Shown one piece after another: positions 55,465-63,511 of a stretch of DNA of 64,000 bases. The first letter of the stretch is position 1; each line of letters begins with the position of its first letter. The DNA is from Sphingobacteriales bacterium 44-15 (lineage in GTDB: Bacteria > Bacteroidota > Bacteroidia > Chitinophagales > Chitinophagaceae): positions 89,101-153,100 of the forward strand of contig MKWG01000029.1 in the NCBI GenBank assembly GCA_001899685.1, given 5' to 3'. Under the pieces are notes generated by a model. It made no database searches. It saw only the letters and a program-made list of their open reading frames with translations, and had not been told where the DNA came from. A program made the translations under genes and the position numbers.

Positions 55465-56847
55465 ATGAGCAAGAATAAAAAATCCGTGATATTATTTGCC
55501 ATCATTTTGGCATTGTTTTTCAACCCTGTCACTTGTTATCTCTTCTATAACGATACAAGCATTTACACTTCAAAAATCTTAAATATCATTTTTTGGGGCA
55601 TCCCAATAGGTTGTGTGGCGCTAATACTCACCATCCGGCGTATTCCTGATAAGATCACAAATTATTTATTTAGCTGTTTATTTTTAGGAATACTTATTGG
55701 TCTGCTAATTGCAATAAATTCATTATTGGGTTTATCGCTAAAGCCTAAGGGCAACAACAATGCATCGTATCACTTAAAGGAGGGGTTGATCTTTGATCCA
55801 AATTCATCCGCCAGATTCAAAACGGAAGAATTTGATTACATTTCAAACATAAACAGTTTAGGACTTAGAAACGCAGAAATAAATGTAACCAAAGACCCCA
55901 ATACCTACAGGATACTTTGCTTTGGCGACTCTTTTACATTTGGCTGGGGTGTGGAAATAGAAGACAGTTGGCCAATGCAATTGGAAAAAATACTTAAGAC
56001 CAAAGGTTTTAAAAATGTAGAGGTCATCAATTGCGGAGAACCCGGAGAATACTCTCATGGTTATAAGAAGTGTATGCAGCAGGCAGTCCCGCTTTTAAAA
56101 CCAGACCTGGTTTTGGTTGGTATGCTTCAACTCGATGACCTGGCTCAGCTATACGGTACCAGTTTTGGGAAAAAACAAAGCCGTAAGGATAAATTAGTAA
56201 CATTCTTCAAATCATACATTAAACTATCCTTTGGAAACTATCTTCATTTGATGTCAAAGAAAAGTGGCGTTATCCCGATTAAAAGTAACTGGGAAGAGGA
56301 AAGCAACAAAATAATCAATGGCTTTAACAAGTATCAAAGGCTAAGATTTACAACATTATCCGATACAGTTCAAACCTTGTTCAGGACGGGGAATTTAAAC
56401 GCTTTTTTATTAAATTTATATATTGACTTTCCTGACCGAACGATGATTTTTAATAACCCTAATCATCCCGCCACAAAATTTGCAATAAAAGAAATGCAAA
56501 AAGACATTTCAGAAATGAAAGCAATTTGTTCAGAGAATAAAGCCCAAATGGTGTTCATTAATTTACCAACAAATTATTTTACGGGGCACAAGGTAGACAG
56601 AACACCTACTGATGAAATATTAGCGCCTTACTATCGCTCGCATAATAGCATTGATTCGATATACAAAAGCGTAGCGGAATCGAATAACGTTCCCTATATG
56701 CAGCTTACAAACCATTTTGAAGAATTGACTGATAAAGAAGGCTACTTTTATAAATATGACGGGCATCCAAACAAACATGGATATGCGGAGATCGCTGCAT
56801 GCATTGGAGATGAGCTGATTAATTTAAACATTATAAAGAAGAATTAA
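55465..56847 (+). CDS. Membrane-anchored SGNH/GDSL hydrolase
   Basis: The 460-residue protein has three N-terminal membrane helices (about 7-27, 36-56, 66-90) and an SGNH domain from about 148. Block I is CFGDSFTFGWGV with nucleophile Ser156; the Gly block is NCGEPGEYSHG; the C-terminal catalytic pair is in YDGHPNKHGYAE (Asp432, His434). SGNH enzymes act as esterases or acetyltransferases on glycans. Its place between carbamoyltransferase and DUF5989 suggests it modifies the same product outside or at the membrane. Confidence 0.85.
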   Translation: MSKNKKSVILFAIILALFFNPVTCYLFYNDTSIYTSKILNIIFWGIPIGCVALILTIRRIPDKITNYLFSCLFLGILIGLLIAINSLLGLSLKPKGNNNASYHLKEGLIFDPNSSARFKTEEFDYISNINSLGLRNAEINVTKDPNTYRILCFGDSFTFGWGVEIEDSWPMQLEKILKTKGFKNVEVINCGEPGEYSHGYKKCMQQAVPLLKPDLVLVGMLQLDDLAQLYGTSFGKKQSRKDKLVTFFKSYIKLSFGNYLHLMSKKSGVIPIKSNWEEESNKIINGFNKYQRLRFTTLSDTVQTLFRTGNLNAFLLNLYIDFPDRTMIFNNPNHPATKFAIKEMQKDISEMKAICSENKAQMVFINLPTNYFTGHKVDRTPTDEILAPYYRSHNSIDSIYKSVAESNNVPYMQLTNHFEELTDKEGYFYKYDGHPNKHGYAEIAACIGDELINLNIIKKN

Positions 56848-56848
56848 T

Positions 56849-56998
56849 ATGGACTTTTTAAAAGACTTATGGCTCTTTATGAAAGAGCGAAAAAAATTCT
56901 GGCTGGTGCCAATAATAGTTGTGCTGTTACTGTTAGGCTTACTGATTGTGTTCGGTGGAGGTAGCGCCATTGCCCCTTTCATTTATACGCTATTTTAA
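56849..56998 (+). CDS. DUF5989 (SxtK-like) membrane microprotein
   Basis: The 49-residue protein reads MDFLKDLWLFMKERKKFWLV and then one hydrophobic helix (about 17-35) and the end GSAIAPFIYTLF. This is the DUF5989 pattern found beside carbamoyltransferases. It starts 1 nt after the SGNH stop and ends 9 nt before the SxtJ gene, so it is clearly part of the operon. It is likely a small subunit of a membrane complex; its activity is unknown. Confidence 0.85.
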   Translation: MDFLKDLWLFMKERKKFWLVPIIVVLLLLGLLIVFGGGSAIAPFIYTLF

Positions 56999-57007
56999 AA
57001 AAGAGTT

Positions 57008-57367
57008 ATGAAAAAAGATACATCAAAATCAACGATACTGGTCATTTCAATGGGATTTCTGGCCCTGTACCTGCTATTTGCATGGCGATGGGCCGGTATA
57101 ACATCTTTAGTGATCGGATTAGCAGGCATATTATCAGATACGCTGAGCAATAAAATTGAATGGGTATGGATGAAACTTTCTCATATATTAAGCCTGATTG
57201 TTCCATCAGTCTTATTAACTATACTCTTTTACCTTATATTATTCCCTATCTCATTACTTTCGAAGCTCTTTACCAAAGATCCGCTTATGCTTTCAAACAG
57301 GCACAGCTCCTTTTTTATTGACGTTAATAAAGAATTTAATAAAAAAAGTTTTGAAACTATCTGGTGA
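57008..57367 (+). CDS. SxtJ-like membrane protein
   Basis: The 119-residue protein has three hydrophobic segments (about 9-30, 32-44, 58-83) and the family end FFIDVNKEFNKKSFETIW. SxtJ was named in saxitoxin clusters but occurs widely next to NodU-type carbamoyltransferases and DUF5989. No toxin pathway is implied here, since no other sxt gene is present. Confidence 0.8.
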   Translation: MKKDTSKSTILVISMGFLALYLLFAWRWAGITSLVIGLAGILSDTLSNKIEWVWMKLSHILSLIVPSVLLTILFYLILFPISLLSKLFTKDPLMLSNRHSSFFIDVNKEFNKKSFETIW

Positions 57368-57452
57368 TCTGGGTCTGCTTAATGGTTTGTATTAATATTT
57401 TTTAAAGTAAGGGAGATCAGGGAAATGCCAAATCTCAATCCTGAACCTGATT

Positions 57453-60329
57453 ATGCGCTCGTTCTGTTGCACGCTTTTGATATTATTAAACACCGCTTTG
57501 CACGGACAGATCATCACAACTGTGGCAGGCAACGGCACTTTCGGGTATTCAGGAGACGGCGGACCGGCTTTAAATGCTCAACTAAGCGATATGTACTATA
57601 CGTATCCTGCTTTTGACCATGCGGGAAATATGTACATTGTTCAATCCGGAAGTAATACCATCCGGAAAGTAGATGCTGCAGGTATTATTACAACGATTGC
57701 AGGACAGGAAGGTGTGATTGGATATTCCGGAGACGGCGGTCCGGCTGTGAATGCACTGTTGTATCACCCCGCATCCATTGCAGTAGATAATGCCAACAAT
57801 ATTTATTTTGCAGACCAGGTTTCAAGTATTATACGGAAGATAGATGCTACAGGCATTATTACAACGGTATCGGGTATGCAATCCGATAAATGCGGTACCG
57901 GAGACAATGGACTGTTAGCGGCAGCACAGTTCAGGGCAATTTCAGGTCTTACAACAGATGCCGCTGATAATTTGTATATTTCAGATTATGGTTGCAATGT
58001 CATCCGGAAAGTGAACAGCAGCAACGGAATTGTAACTACTATTGCAGGCAACGGAACCCGGGGTTATTCGGGTGATGGCGGCCCCGCCACACAGGCCCAG
58101 CTGGCTTATCCTTGTAAGGTAGCTGTAGACGCCGCAGGCAATGTATATATTCCGGATGCGCAAAATCACAGGATCAGAAAGGTGAGCCCGGCCGGGATCA
58201 TCACTACAATTGCAGGCACGGGAACCCAGGGATTCAGCGGTGATGGAGGCCCCGCCGTCAATGCAGAGATGGCATTTCCCGGCAGCGCGGTAATTGACAA
58301 CGCGGGTAATTTATATTTCGGAGACTATAATCAGGTAATCAGAAAGATTGATGGCGCCGGGATCATTACAACCTACGGGGGCAACGGCACTTATGGTTAT
58401 TCCGGGGATGGCGGCCTCGCTGTACTGGCTTCAATAGCGCTTACGGAAGGCAGGATAAGTATAGACTACAGCAACAATATTTTCTTGGTGAATGATCTCG
58501 CAGGAAATGTCATCCGGAAAATTTCCTTTTGTAATGCATCCGTAATTTCCCAGCAACCTGTTAACGATACATTATGCAATACAGGAGATGCTTCATTTTT
58601 TGTTGACGCTACAAATGTAATTTCCTATCAGTGGCAGGTAAATGATGGCACCCAATGGACAAATATTGCCGATAATGGGATATACAACGGTGCTGTAACC
58701 AATACCCTGCAGATTACGGGTGCGGACGCAAATGTGAACGATTACAAATACCGCTGTCTGCTGATAAACAACTGCGGTGGTGTTTTTTCTGCCGCAGCAT
58801 TATTGCACGTCAGCTCTCCCGGAAAGCCAACCATCTCCATTACTGCTCCGGCCCCTGCTGTATGCGAAGGTACGGCAGTGAGCTTTACCGCTATTGTAAC
58901 AAACGAAGGCAGCGCTCCTGTATATCAATGGGAAAAGAACGGAGTAATAGCAGGTGTGAACAGTAACATCTATACTGATGCTGCTTTGAACAATGCAGAT
59001 GACATTACCTGTACCTTAATATCCAGCGAAGGCTGCCTGACCAGTAATAACGTGGTAAGCAATTTGATTACAATGACTGTTAATCCTGCTGTGTTGCCCG
59101 CTATTTCCATTACACCATCGGCCAACGGTATATGTTCCGGAACGCCTGTTACTTTTACAAGCACCGTTTCCAATGGAGGCGCTGCTCCTGTTTACACATG
59201 GTTTAAAAACAATGTTGAACTTTCCGCAAGTACTCCCGAATATTCAGATGCCTCTCTTTCAGACGGAGATATCATAATGTGTGCGTTGCGTTCGTCACTT
59301 TCCTGCATATCGGCTGCGGAAGTAAAAAGTGACGCTGTTGAAATGAATGTTAGTTCGTTGCTCGTTCCTTCGGTATCAATAGTGGCATCCGCAAATGAAG
59401 TGTGCAAAAATGCGGATGTGATTTTTACAGCCTCTGCAGTAAACGGGGGAGATCACCCTGTATACCAGTGGGAAAAAAACCAGGTAGCAGTGGGCGCCGG
59501 CAACGATACCTATACTGATCATACACTTACTGACGGGGATATTATCATTTGTAAATTGATGTCGAATGAGCGTTGTATAACAGAACATACTGTTTCCGGT
59601 AATCCTGTCAGAATTTCTGTTTACGACGATCCCGTCGTTACTCTTGATAAAAACGGCAACTTGTGTGAAGGTGGCAGCCGCGTGCTGGATGCCGGTATTT
59701 TTTCATCATACGAGTGGACTACGGGCGCTACGTCCGGGAGTATTACCGTAACCGGTACAGGAGTATATTCAGTGACTGTTACCGATCAGCATGGGTGTAA
59801 GGGAACGGACTATACTGATATTTCAGTCATACGGCCTTTACCCAAAAATTTCTTGCCTGGAGATAAGGCAATTTGCCCGTACGACGAATTGTTACTGAGT
59901 GCATCCCCTGCATTTAATCAGTATAGATGGAGTACCGGATCGTCTCAGTCGTCTATTACTGTAAGCAACCCCGGGCTGTACTGGCTGGAGGTGCAGGATA
60001 ATTATGGCTGTGTGGGTAAAGACAGTATTGTGTTGTTACCTAAAGACTGTCCCCAGGGCTTTTTTATGCCTAATGCCTTCACACCCAATAACGACGGGAA
60101 AAATGATAACCTAAAACCCGTTCTGCTGGGAAATGTTGCGATGTATCAATTCCGTATATACAATCGGTGGGGACAAATTATTTTCAGCAGTTCAGATATA
60201 ACAAAAAGTTGGGATGGCACTTTTAACGGGATGCCACAGGAAGCGCAGGTATACATCTGGACCTGCAGTTATCAATTTTCAGGACAAGCCGTGCAGCACG
60301 AAAAAGGAACAGTTATGCTGATCAAATGA
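57453..60329 (+). CDS. Type IX-secreted NHL/Ig-repeat protein with CHU_C domain
   Basis: The 958-residue protein has a signal peptide (to HG-QI). Six NHL-type repeats (about 20-360) each carry TTVAGNGTFGYSGDGGPA-like and NTIRKVDAAGI-like strings. Ig-like modules follow at about 370-740, three of them near-repeats (VCEGTAVSFTAIVTN, ICSGTPVTFTSTVSN, VCKNADVIFTASAVN). Two short PKD-like modules and a gliding-motility C-terminal domain (NAFTPNNDGKNDNLKP, YNRWGQIIFSSSD, about 870-958) complete it. The CHU_C domain directs export through the type IX system; no T9SS machinery gene is in the window. Probably a cell-surface adhesin or binding protein. Confidence 0.9.
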   Translation: MRSFCCTLLILLNTALHGQIITTVAGNGTFGYSGDGGPALNAQLSDMYYTYPAFDHAGNMYIVQSGSNTIRKVDAAGIITTIAGQEGVIGYSGDGGPAVNALLYHPASIAVDNANNIYFADQVSSIIRKIDATGIITTVSGMQSDKCGTGDNGLLAAAQFRAISGLTTDAADNLYISDYGCNVIRKVNSSNGIVTTIAGNGTRGYSGDGGPATQAQLAYPCKVAVDAAGNVYIPDAQNHRIRKVSPAGIITTIAGTGTQGFSGDGGPAVNAEMAFPGSAVIDNAGNLYFGDYNQVIRKIDGAGIITTYGGNGTYGYSGDGGLAVLASIALTEGRISIDYSNNIFLVNDLAGNVIRKISFCNASVISQQPVNDTLCNTGDASFFVDATNVISYQWQVNDGTQWTNIADNGIYNGAVTNTLQITGADANVNDYKYRCLLINNCGGVFSAAALLHVSSPGKPTISITAPAPAVCEGTAVSFTAIVTNEGSAPVYQWEKNGVIAGVNSNIYTDAALNNADDITCTLISSEGCLTSNNVVSNLITMTVNPAVLPAISITPSANGICSGTPVTFTSTVSNGGAAPVYTWFKNNVELSASTPEYSDASLSDGDIIMCALRSSLSCISAAEVKSDAVEMNVSSLLVPSVSIVASANEVCKNADVIFTASAVNGGDHPVYQWEKNQVAVGAGNDTYTDHTLTDGDIIICKLMSNERCITEHTVSGNPVRISVYDDPVVTLDKNGNLCEGGSRVLDAGIFSSYEWTTGATSGSITVTGTGVYSVTVTDQHGCKGTDYTDISVIRPLPKNFLPGDKAICPYDELLLSASPAFNQYRWSTGSSQSSITVSNPGLYWLEVQDNYGCVGKDSIVLLPKDCPQGFFMPNAFTPNNDGKNDNLKPVLLGNVAMYQFRIYNRWGQIIFSSSDITKSWDGTFNGMPQEAQVYIWTCSYQFSGQAVQHEKGTVMLIK

Positions 60330-60403
60330 TCAGACACCCCTGGAATATATGATAGCTCATTCGTTAATTCCTTACCCGCTTCAATCTTTTTTCGACGAGT
60401 GTA

Positions 60404-60425
60404 CTCTCCTGCCGGCATAGGAGAG
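60404..60425. terminator. Hairpin at the convergent junction after the T9SS gene
   Basis: CTCTCCT (60404-60410) pairs perfectly with AGGAGAG (60419-60425) around an 8-nt loop, 74 nt past the stop of the T9SS gene and 10 nt before the end of the GH92 stub. Confidence 0.45.
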
Positions 60426-60434
60426 CGTCAGTAA

Positions 60435-60797
60435 TTAAAAGAAAAACTTATTTCCGTTTTTGCTTCGTCCTACCGAAGGTAGAATCAAAAAACCGCCCAG
60501 GTCAGAATGACCTGTACCGCTAAAATGCGTATGACTGAACCCGGTAATGGTTTTGTCCTCATACCTGTAACCGGCGCAATATTTATATACCTCGCCATTA
60601 TACCTTCCGTTTATTTCATAAGGAATGGTATCCGTATCGGGGCTCAGTTGTATGGCGCCGAAAGGAGCTGTGGCTCCGGGATAAGTATGCCCCATTTTTT
60701 CTGTACCGATCAATGGATGTACGTACTGAACCAGGTTTTGCTGTGCGCCTGCCATAGTTATGACAAGGGATAATAGTACCGTTATACTGATTTTCAT
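60435..60797 (-). pseudogene. Truncated GH92 alpha-mannosidase gene (N-terminal stub)
   Basis: From ATG 60797 a signal peptide (MKISITVLLSLVITMAGAQ) is followed by the start of a GH92 domain: VQYVHPLIGTEKMGHTYPGA, TAPFGAIQLSPDTDT, GYRYEDKTITGFSHTHFSGTGHSDLGG. The frame stops after 120 residues, whereas GH92 enzymes are about 750 residues and need C-terminal catalytic residues. No continuation is found before the T9SS gene, so the 3' five-sixths has been lost. The upstream frame to 60899 has no signal character. Confidence 0.8.
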
Positions 60798-60991
60798 GCG
60801 GCTAAGATATTTATATAGTCGTTTGTAATATAACATCTGTGTAAAAATAACCATCCTCAGTTCCATCTGCACTGGTTTTGCATATTCCATGAGTAGCAAA
60901 ATTTTTCATGGTAAAATATTAAACAAATGTAGCCTGATTAATGATTGCCTTTACTGGCGGATGAAGACACTCAGCAGTAGGGAAAATATTG

Positions 60992-61852
60992 TCATATGTT
61001 ATTGTGATAAAGTTCATAAACACTTTGTTCTAAAGTTTTCGTTTCGGGCAGCCTCTCATTTTGTAGCACCTTATACAAAATTTTTGCCACTACATTAATT
61101 ATCTCAGTTCTTTGCTCCGTTTTTATATCAGGCAAATCATTACCATGTATTATTCTGTTTCTAAACTGGTATAACGTATAAATTGTCATCAAAGAATCAT
61201 GTTTATTTGTATCTAAAAAGTGAAAAATAAAAATTGGTATTTTTAAACTTTGCTCATCAGAAATATTAAACAAGGATTCAACAGCAATGGTAAGATCTAA
61301 AATACTATCAATAAAGTCTTCCCTTTCATAACTAAGTCTCCAGTACAATAGTGCGTTCTGAAATTTTCTAAACTCCTTATGGGTAACTATCTTATTAAAA
61401 TGCTTGAACATCCTTTCATGAGTACTATTAACATCAATTAAAGGAACTTCTATGCCTTTTATTAATGGAAGACTTCTTAACCAGCGACGTCCGAGTTCAA
61501 CTCTACCCTCAGTTGATTTTTTCAACTTGTTTACTTCAATGGATTTTTCAATGAGATATGGATATAGATTGAAAACCAATTCACAAACTGCAGGAAAGCA
61601 TTTGGGTGAAATTTTATCATAGTCTTCAAACTCAATTATCGGCAACCACATATTTTCATTTTGAAAATACATGGAGTTCTCAAATCCCATTGCAAAAAAA
61701 TACTCTTGAGTTATGTTCAATGCTTCATAATTATTTGTAAACTGAGATAGATGTTTAAAATATGAATCAACTCTTTCAAAATTGATATGCAAAACACTTT
61801 CTCTATTAAGAAAGATCCCTTTAACAAAAGGGAAAACGTGTTTGACTTTCAT
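60992..61852 (-). CDS. Apea-like HEPN protein, second of a pair
   Basis: The 286-residue protein has an unassigned N-terminal part and a helical C-terminal domain with the HEPN pattern: YEREDFIDSILDLTIAVESLF (about 175-195) and YQFRNRIIHGN with Arg231 and His236. Rx4H is the catalytic signature of HEPN ribonucleases, so it may cleave RNA. Its ATG overlaps the stop of the first HEPN gene by 4 nt (ATGA), showing translational coupling. Composition is visibly richer in A+T than flanking genes, which suggests horizontal transfer. No antitoxin such as MNT is adjacent. Confidence 0.7.
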   Translation of the reverse strand: MKVKHVFPFVKGIFLNRESVLHINFERVDSYFKHLSQFTNNYEALNITQEYFFAMGFENSMYFQNENMWLPIIEFEDYDKISPKCFPAVCELVFNLYPYLIEKSIEVNKLKKSTEGRVELGRRWLRSLPLIKGIEVPLIDVNSTHERMFKHFNKIVTHKEFRKFQNALLYWRLSYEREDFIDSILDLTIAVESLFNISDEQSLKIPIFIFHFLDTNKHDSLMTIYTLYQFRNRIIHGNDLPDIKTEQRTEIINVVAKILYKVLQNERLPETKTLEQSVYELYHNNI

Positions 61853-62694
61853 TGTTGATCTAATCCTTTGTAATGATTAAGTATTTCTTCGGTTAATTCG
61901 TCATCCGTAAACATATGATTTCTAAGCATAATGCTTATAAGCAAACTTTGGTTTGCGGTAAGTATATCTCCTATAAATTGATTATCATTAATTTCTTCAA
62001 CAGTTCTTCCATGAATAATTTTGCTTCTAACATCATAAAGTTTTTTAACGATCATTGAGGTATACGAAGGCTCTACAATATCAATATGATATGCTGCTAA
62101 GGTGTATCTTAATTTTAATTCTTTCGAAAAATTAAATAAAGCCTCAATTGAAGAACTACAATCTAAAACAACATCTCTAAAATCAGTTCTTAAATATGCC
62201 TTTGAAAATCTCAAAAGTGACAGCACAAAACGTTCATTTTCCATAAGTTCAAATCCTTGCAGTATTAATTGAGATATCATACTCACATAATCATCAGGAT
62301 AAGCTTCATGTGAGATTTTCTCCTTTATTTTTGCTCTTTCTCTTTTTATATATTTAAATTCTTTATTTACACTTTCAAATCTATAGAAAAATAAATTTGA
62401 AAGGATATCCAAAAGACAGACTATTGCAGATTCATGAATTTTAGGTTTATCATACTCAACGATAGTAACTTTTGTTAGATAACGATTCCCCTCCCATTGC
62501 CCCCATTGTCCCCTAATCACACCTTGGTCTCTTGCAATCGCAGTAACCATTCGATCAGAGTCAATACAGAAGATGTTTTCTCCTTTCTTAAGCCTTATAT
62601 GAACTTCCGCAAGACGGAAGGTTCGTAGCTTTATGCCATTTTTACTAACTATTTCATTGTCAATAAATTTATTTGCATACATTATAGTTTGCAT
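61849..62694 (-). CDS. Apea-like HEPN protein, first of a pair
   Basis: The 281-residue protein shares layout with the following gene: a roughly 150-residue N-terminal region, then FSKAYLRTDFRDVVLDCSSS and IEALFNF (about 163-188), and YDVRSKIIHGR with Arg223 and His228 (Rx4H). The two proteins are clearly diverged, so if duplicated the event is old; a heterodimer is possible, as HEPN domains dimerise. No signal peptide or membrane helix. It lies 259 nt downstream of an XRE regulator on the same strand, with a hairpin-rich leader between. Confidence 0.7.
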   Translation of the reverse strand: MQTIMYANKFIDNEIVSKNGIKLRTFRLAEVHIRLKKGENIFCIDSDRMVTAIARDQGVIRGQWGQWEGNRYLTKVTIVEYDKPKIHESAIVCLLDILSNLFFYRFESVNKEFKYIKRERAKIKEKISHEAYPDDYVSMISQLILQGFELMENERFVLSLLRFSKAYLRTDFRDVVLDCSSSIEALFNFSKELKLRYTLAAYHIDIVEPSYTSMIVKKLYDVRSKIIHGRTVEEINDNQFIGDILTANQSLLISIMLRNHMFTDDELTEEILNHYKGLDQQ

Positions 62695-62751
62695 GTTTTA
62701 ATCTTTTATGTAATAAATTTTCGCTTTTCTCTTTGAAGCTCTGAAAAATTA

Positions 62752-62899
62752 GACTTCTCATTTTACACTTATATACACCGAGAAGTCATGCCTCCGAATA
62801 ATATCGGAGAGTATTAATAAAGCCACTAAAATCTATGAAAACGGGTTCGGGTAGTGGCAGGCAGTCAAAAGCTTGAAGGATTAAAGAAGCATCTTCAAG
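62752..62899. other. Four consecutive stem-loops upstream of the HEPN pair
   Basis: Four perfect inverted repeats follow each other without overlap: 62752-62759/62780-62787 (8 bp, GACTTCTC), 62792-62797/62804-62809 (6 bp, CTCCGA), 62822-62828/62852-62858 (7 bp, GCCACTA) and 62872-62878/62893-62899 (7 bp, CTTGAAG). The region could be a structured leader or small RNA, or operator sites. A 30-codon plus-strand frame overlapping the last two stems has no start and may be a gene remnant. Confidence 0.4.
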
Positions 62900-62953
62900 A
62901 TAAGAAGTTTTCTAAAAATATCAAATATTCTATAGGAGGGTAATACGATTATC

Positions 62954-63361
62954 TCACTTCACCTTCTCCAGCAACTGCTTCAATAATTCCACCTTTTCCT
63001 TTTCACTTGCGAGCAAACGTTCAAATAATTCCATTATCTTTTCAAGAGGATTAAAAGTGCAATAATGATAATTCAAATTATTGCCGATTGTACCACTTCC
63101 TGAATTTGAACCTTCATAATTATTTTGAATGTTAACTATCGCAGCTTCCTCATCAAAATTCCTGATCGCTTCCACTGGCACTTTCAACACTTTAGCCACC
63201 TGTTCCAGCAGTTCCGGTTCAACCACTTCCTTTTGCTCCAGCAGCGATATTTTACGCTGGTTCCAGTCATCGCCCAATTCCAGCGCAAGTCCTTCCTGCT
63301 TAATGCCCAGCATTTCGCGAAAGCGCTTTATATTTCTTCCCTGGTGTATTGTCTTTTCCAT
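62954..63361 (-). CDS. XRE-family helix-turn-helix regulator
   Basis: The 135-residue protein has an N-terminal Cro/C1-type HTH (GRNIKRFREMLGIKQEGLAL to about residue 65, with KISLLEQKEVVEPELLEQVAKVLKVPVEAI). A Gly/Ser-rich linker and a C-terminal coiled-coil-like helix (NPLEKIMELFERLLASEKEKVELLKQLLEK, about 105-134) probably mediate dimerisation. ATG 63361 precedes the conserved start MEKTIHQGRN; the frame's TTG at 63397 is rejected. Palindromes around its promoter suggest autoregulation. Confidence 0.85.
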   Translation of the reverse strand: MEKTIHQGRNIKRFREMLGIKQEGLALELGDDWNQRKISLLEQKEVVEPELLEQVAKVLKVPVEAIRNFDEEAAIVNIQNNYEGSNSGSGTIGNNLNYHYCTFNPLEKIMELFERLLASEKEKVELLKQLLEKVK

Positions 63362-63378
63362 AATTGATAGTATTGGCG

Positions 63379-63433
63379 TTGTATACAAATATAGCAAATA
63401 CCATTGCTACATCAGCCGGTAATTTACCGGCTG
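63379..63433. promoter_or_regulatory. Three palindromes and a -7 box in the XRE divergent region
   Basis: The palindrome TTGTATACAA (63379-63388), the inverted repeat TAGCAA-N6-TTGCTA (63392-63409) and the near-perfect palindrome CAGCCGGTAA-T-TTACCGGCTG (63413-63433) follow each other. On the minus strand, TATATTTG at 63393-63386 is an exact TAnnTTTG box, 25 nt before the regulator's ATG, and it overlaps the first two palindromes. These are good candidate operators for the XRE protein. Confidence 0.5.
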
Positions 63434-63511
63434 TACACGCTAAAATACCTGCCTGCAATTTTATATAGCGGCGTAGCCATTTGGATATTCGCCACACTAA
63501 AGCGCTTTATT

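Noticed and set aside
57008-57367. Saxitoxin biosynthesis, because of SxtJ-like and DUF5989 proteins
   Set aside because: These families are widespread partners of carbamoyltransferases; none of the committed saxitoxin genes is present.
62837-62942. Plus-strand frame with coding-like sequence (KLEGLKKHLQDKKFSKNI)
   Set aside because: It has no start codon after the upstream stop and covers only about 30 codons, so it is at most a gene remnant overlapping the hairpins.
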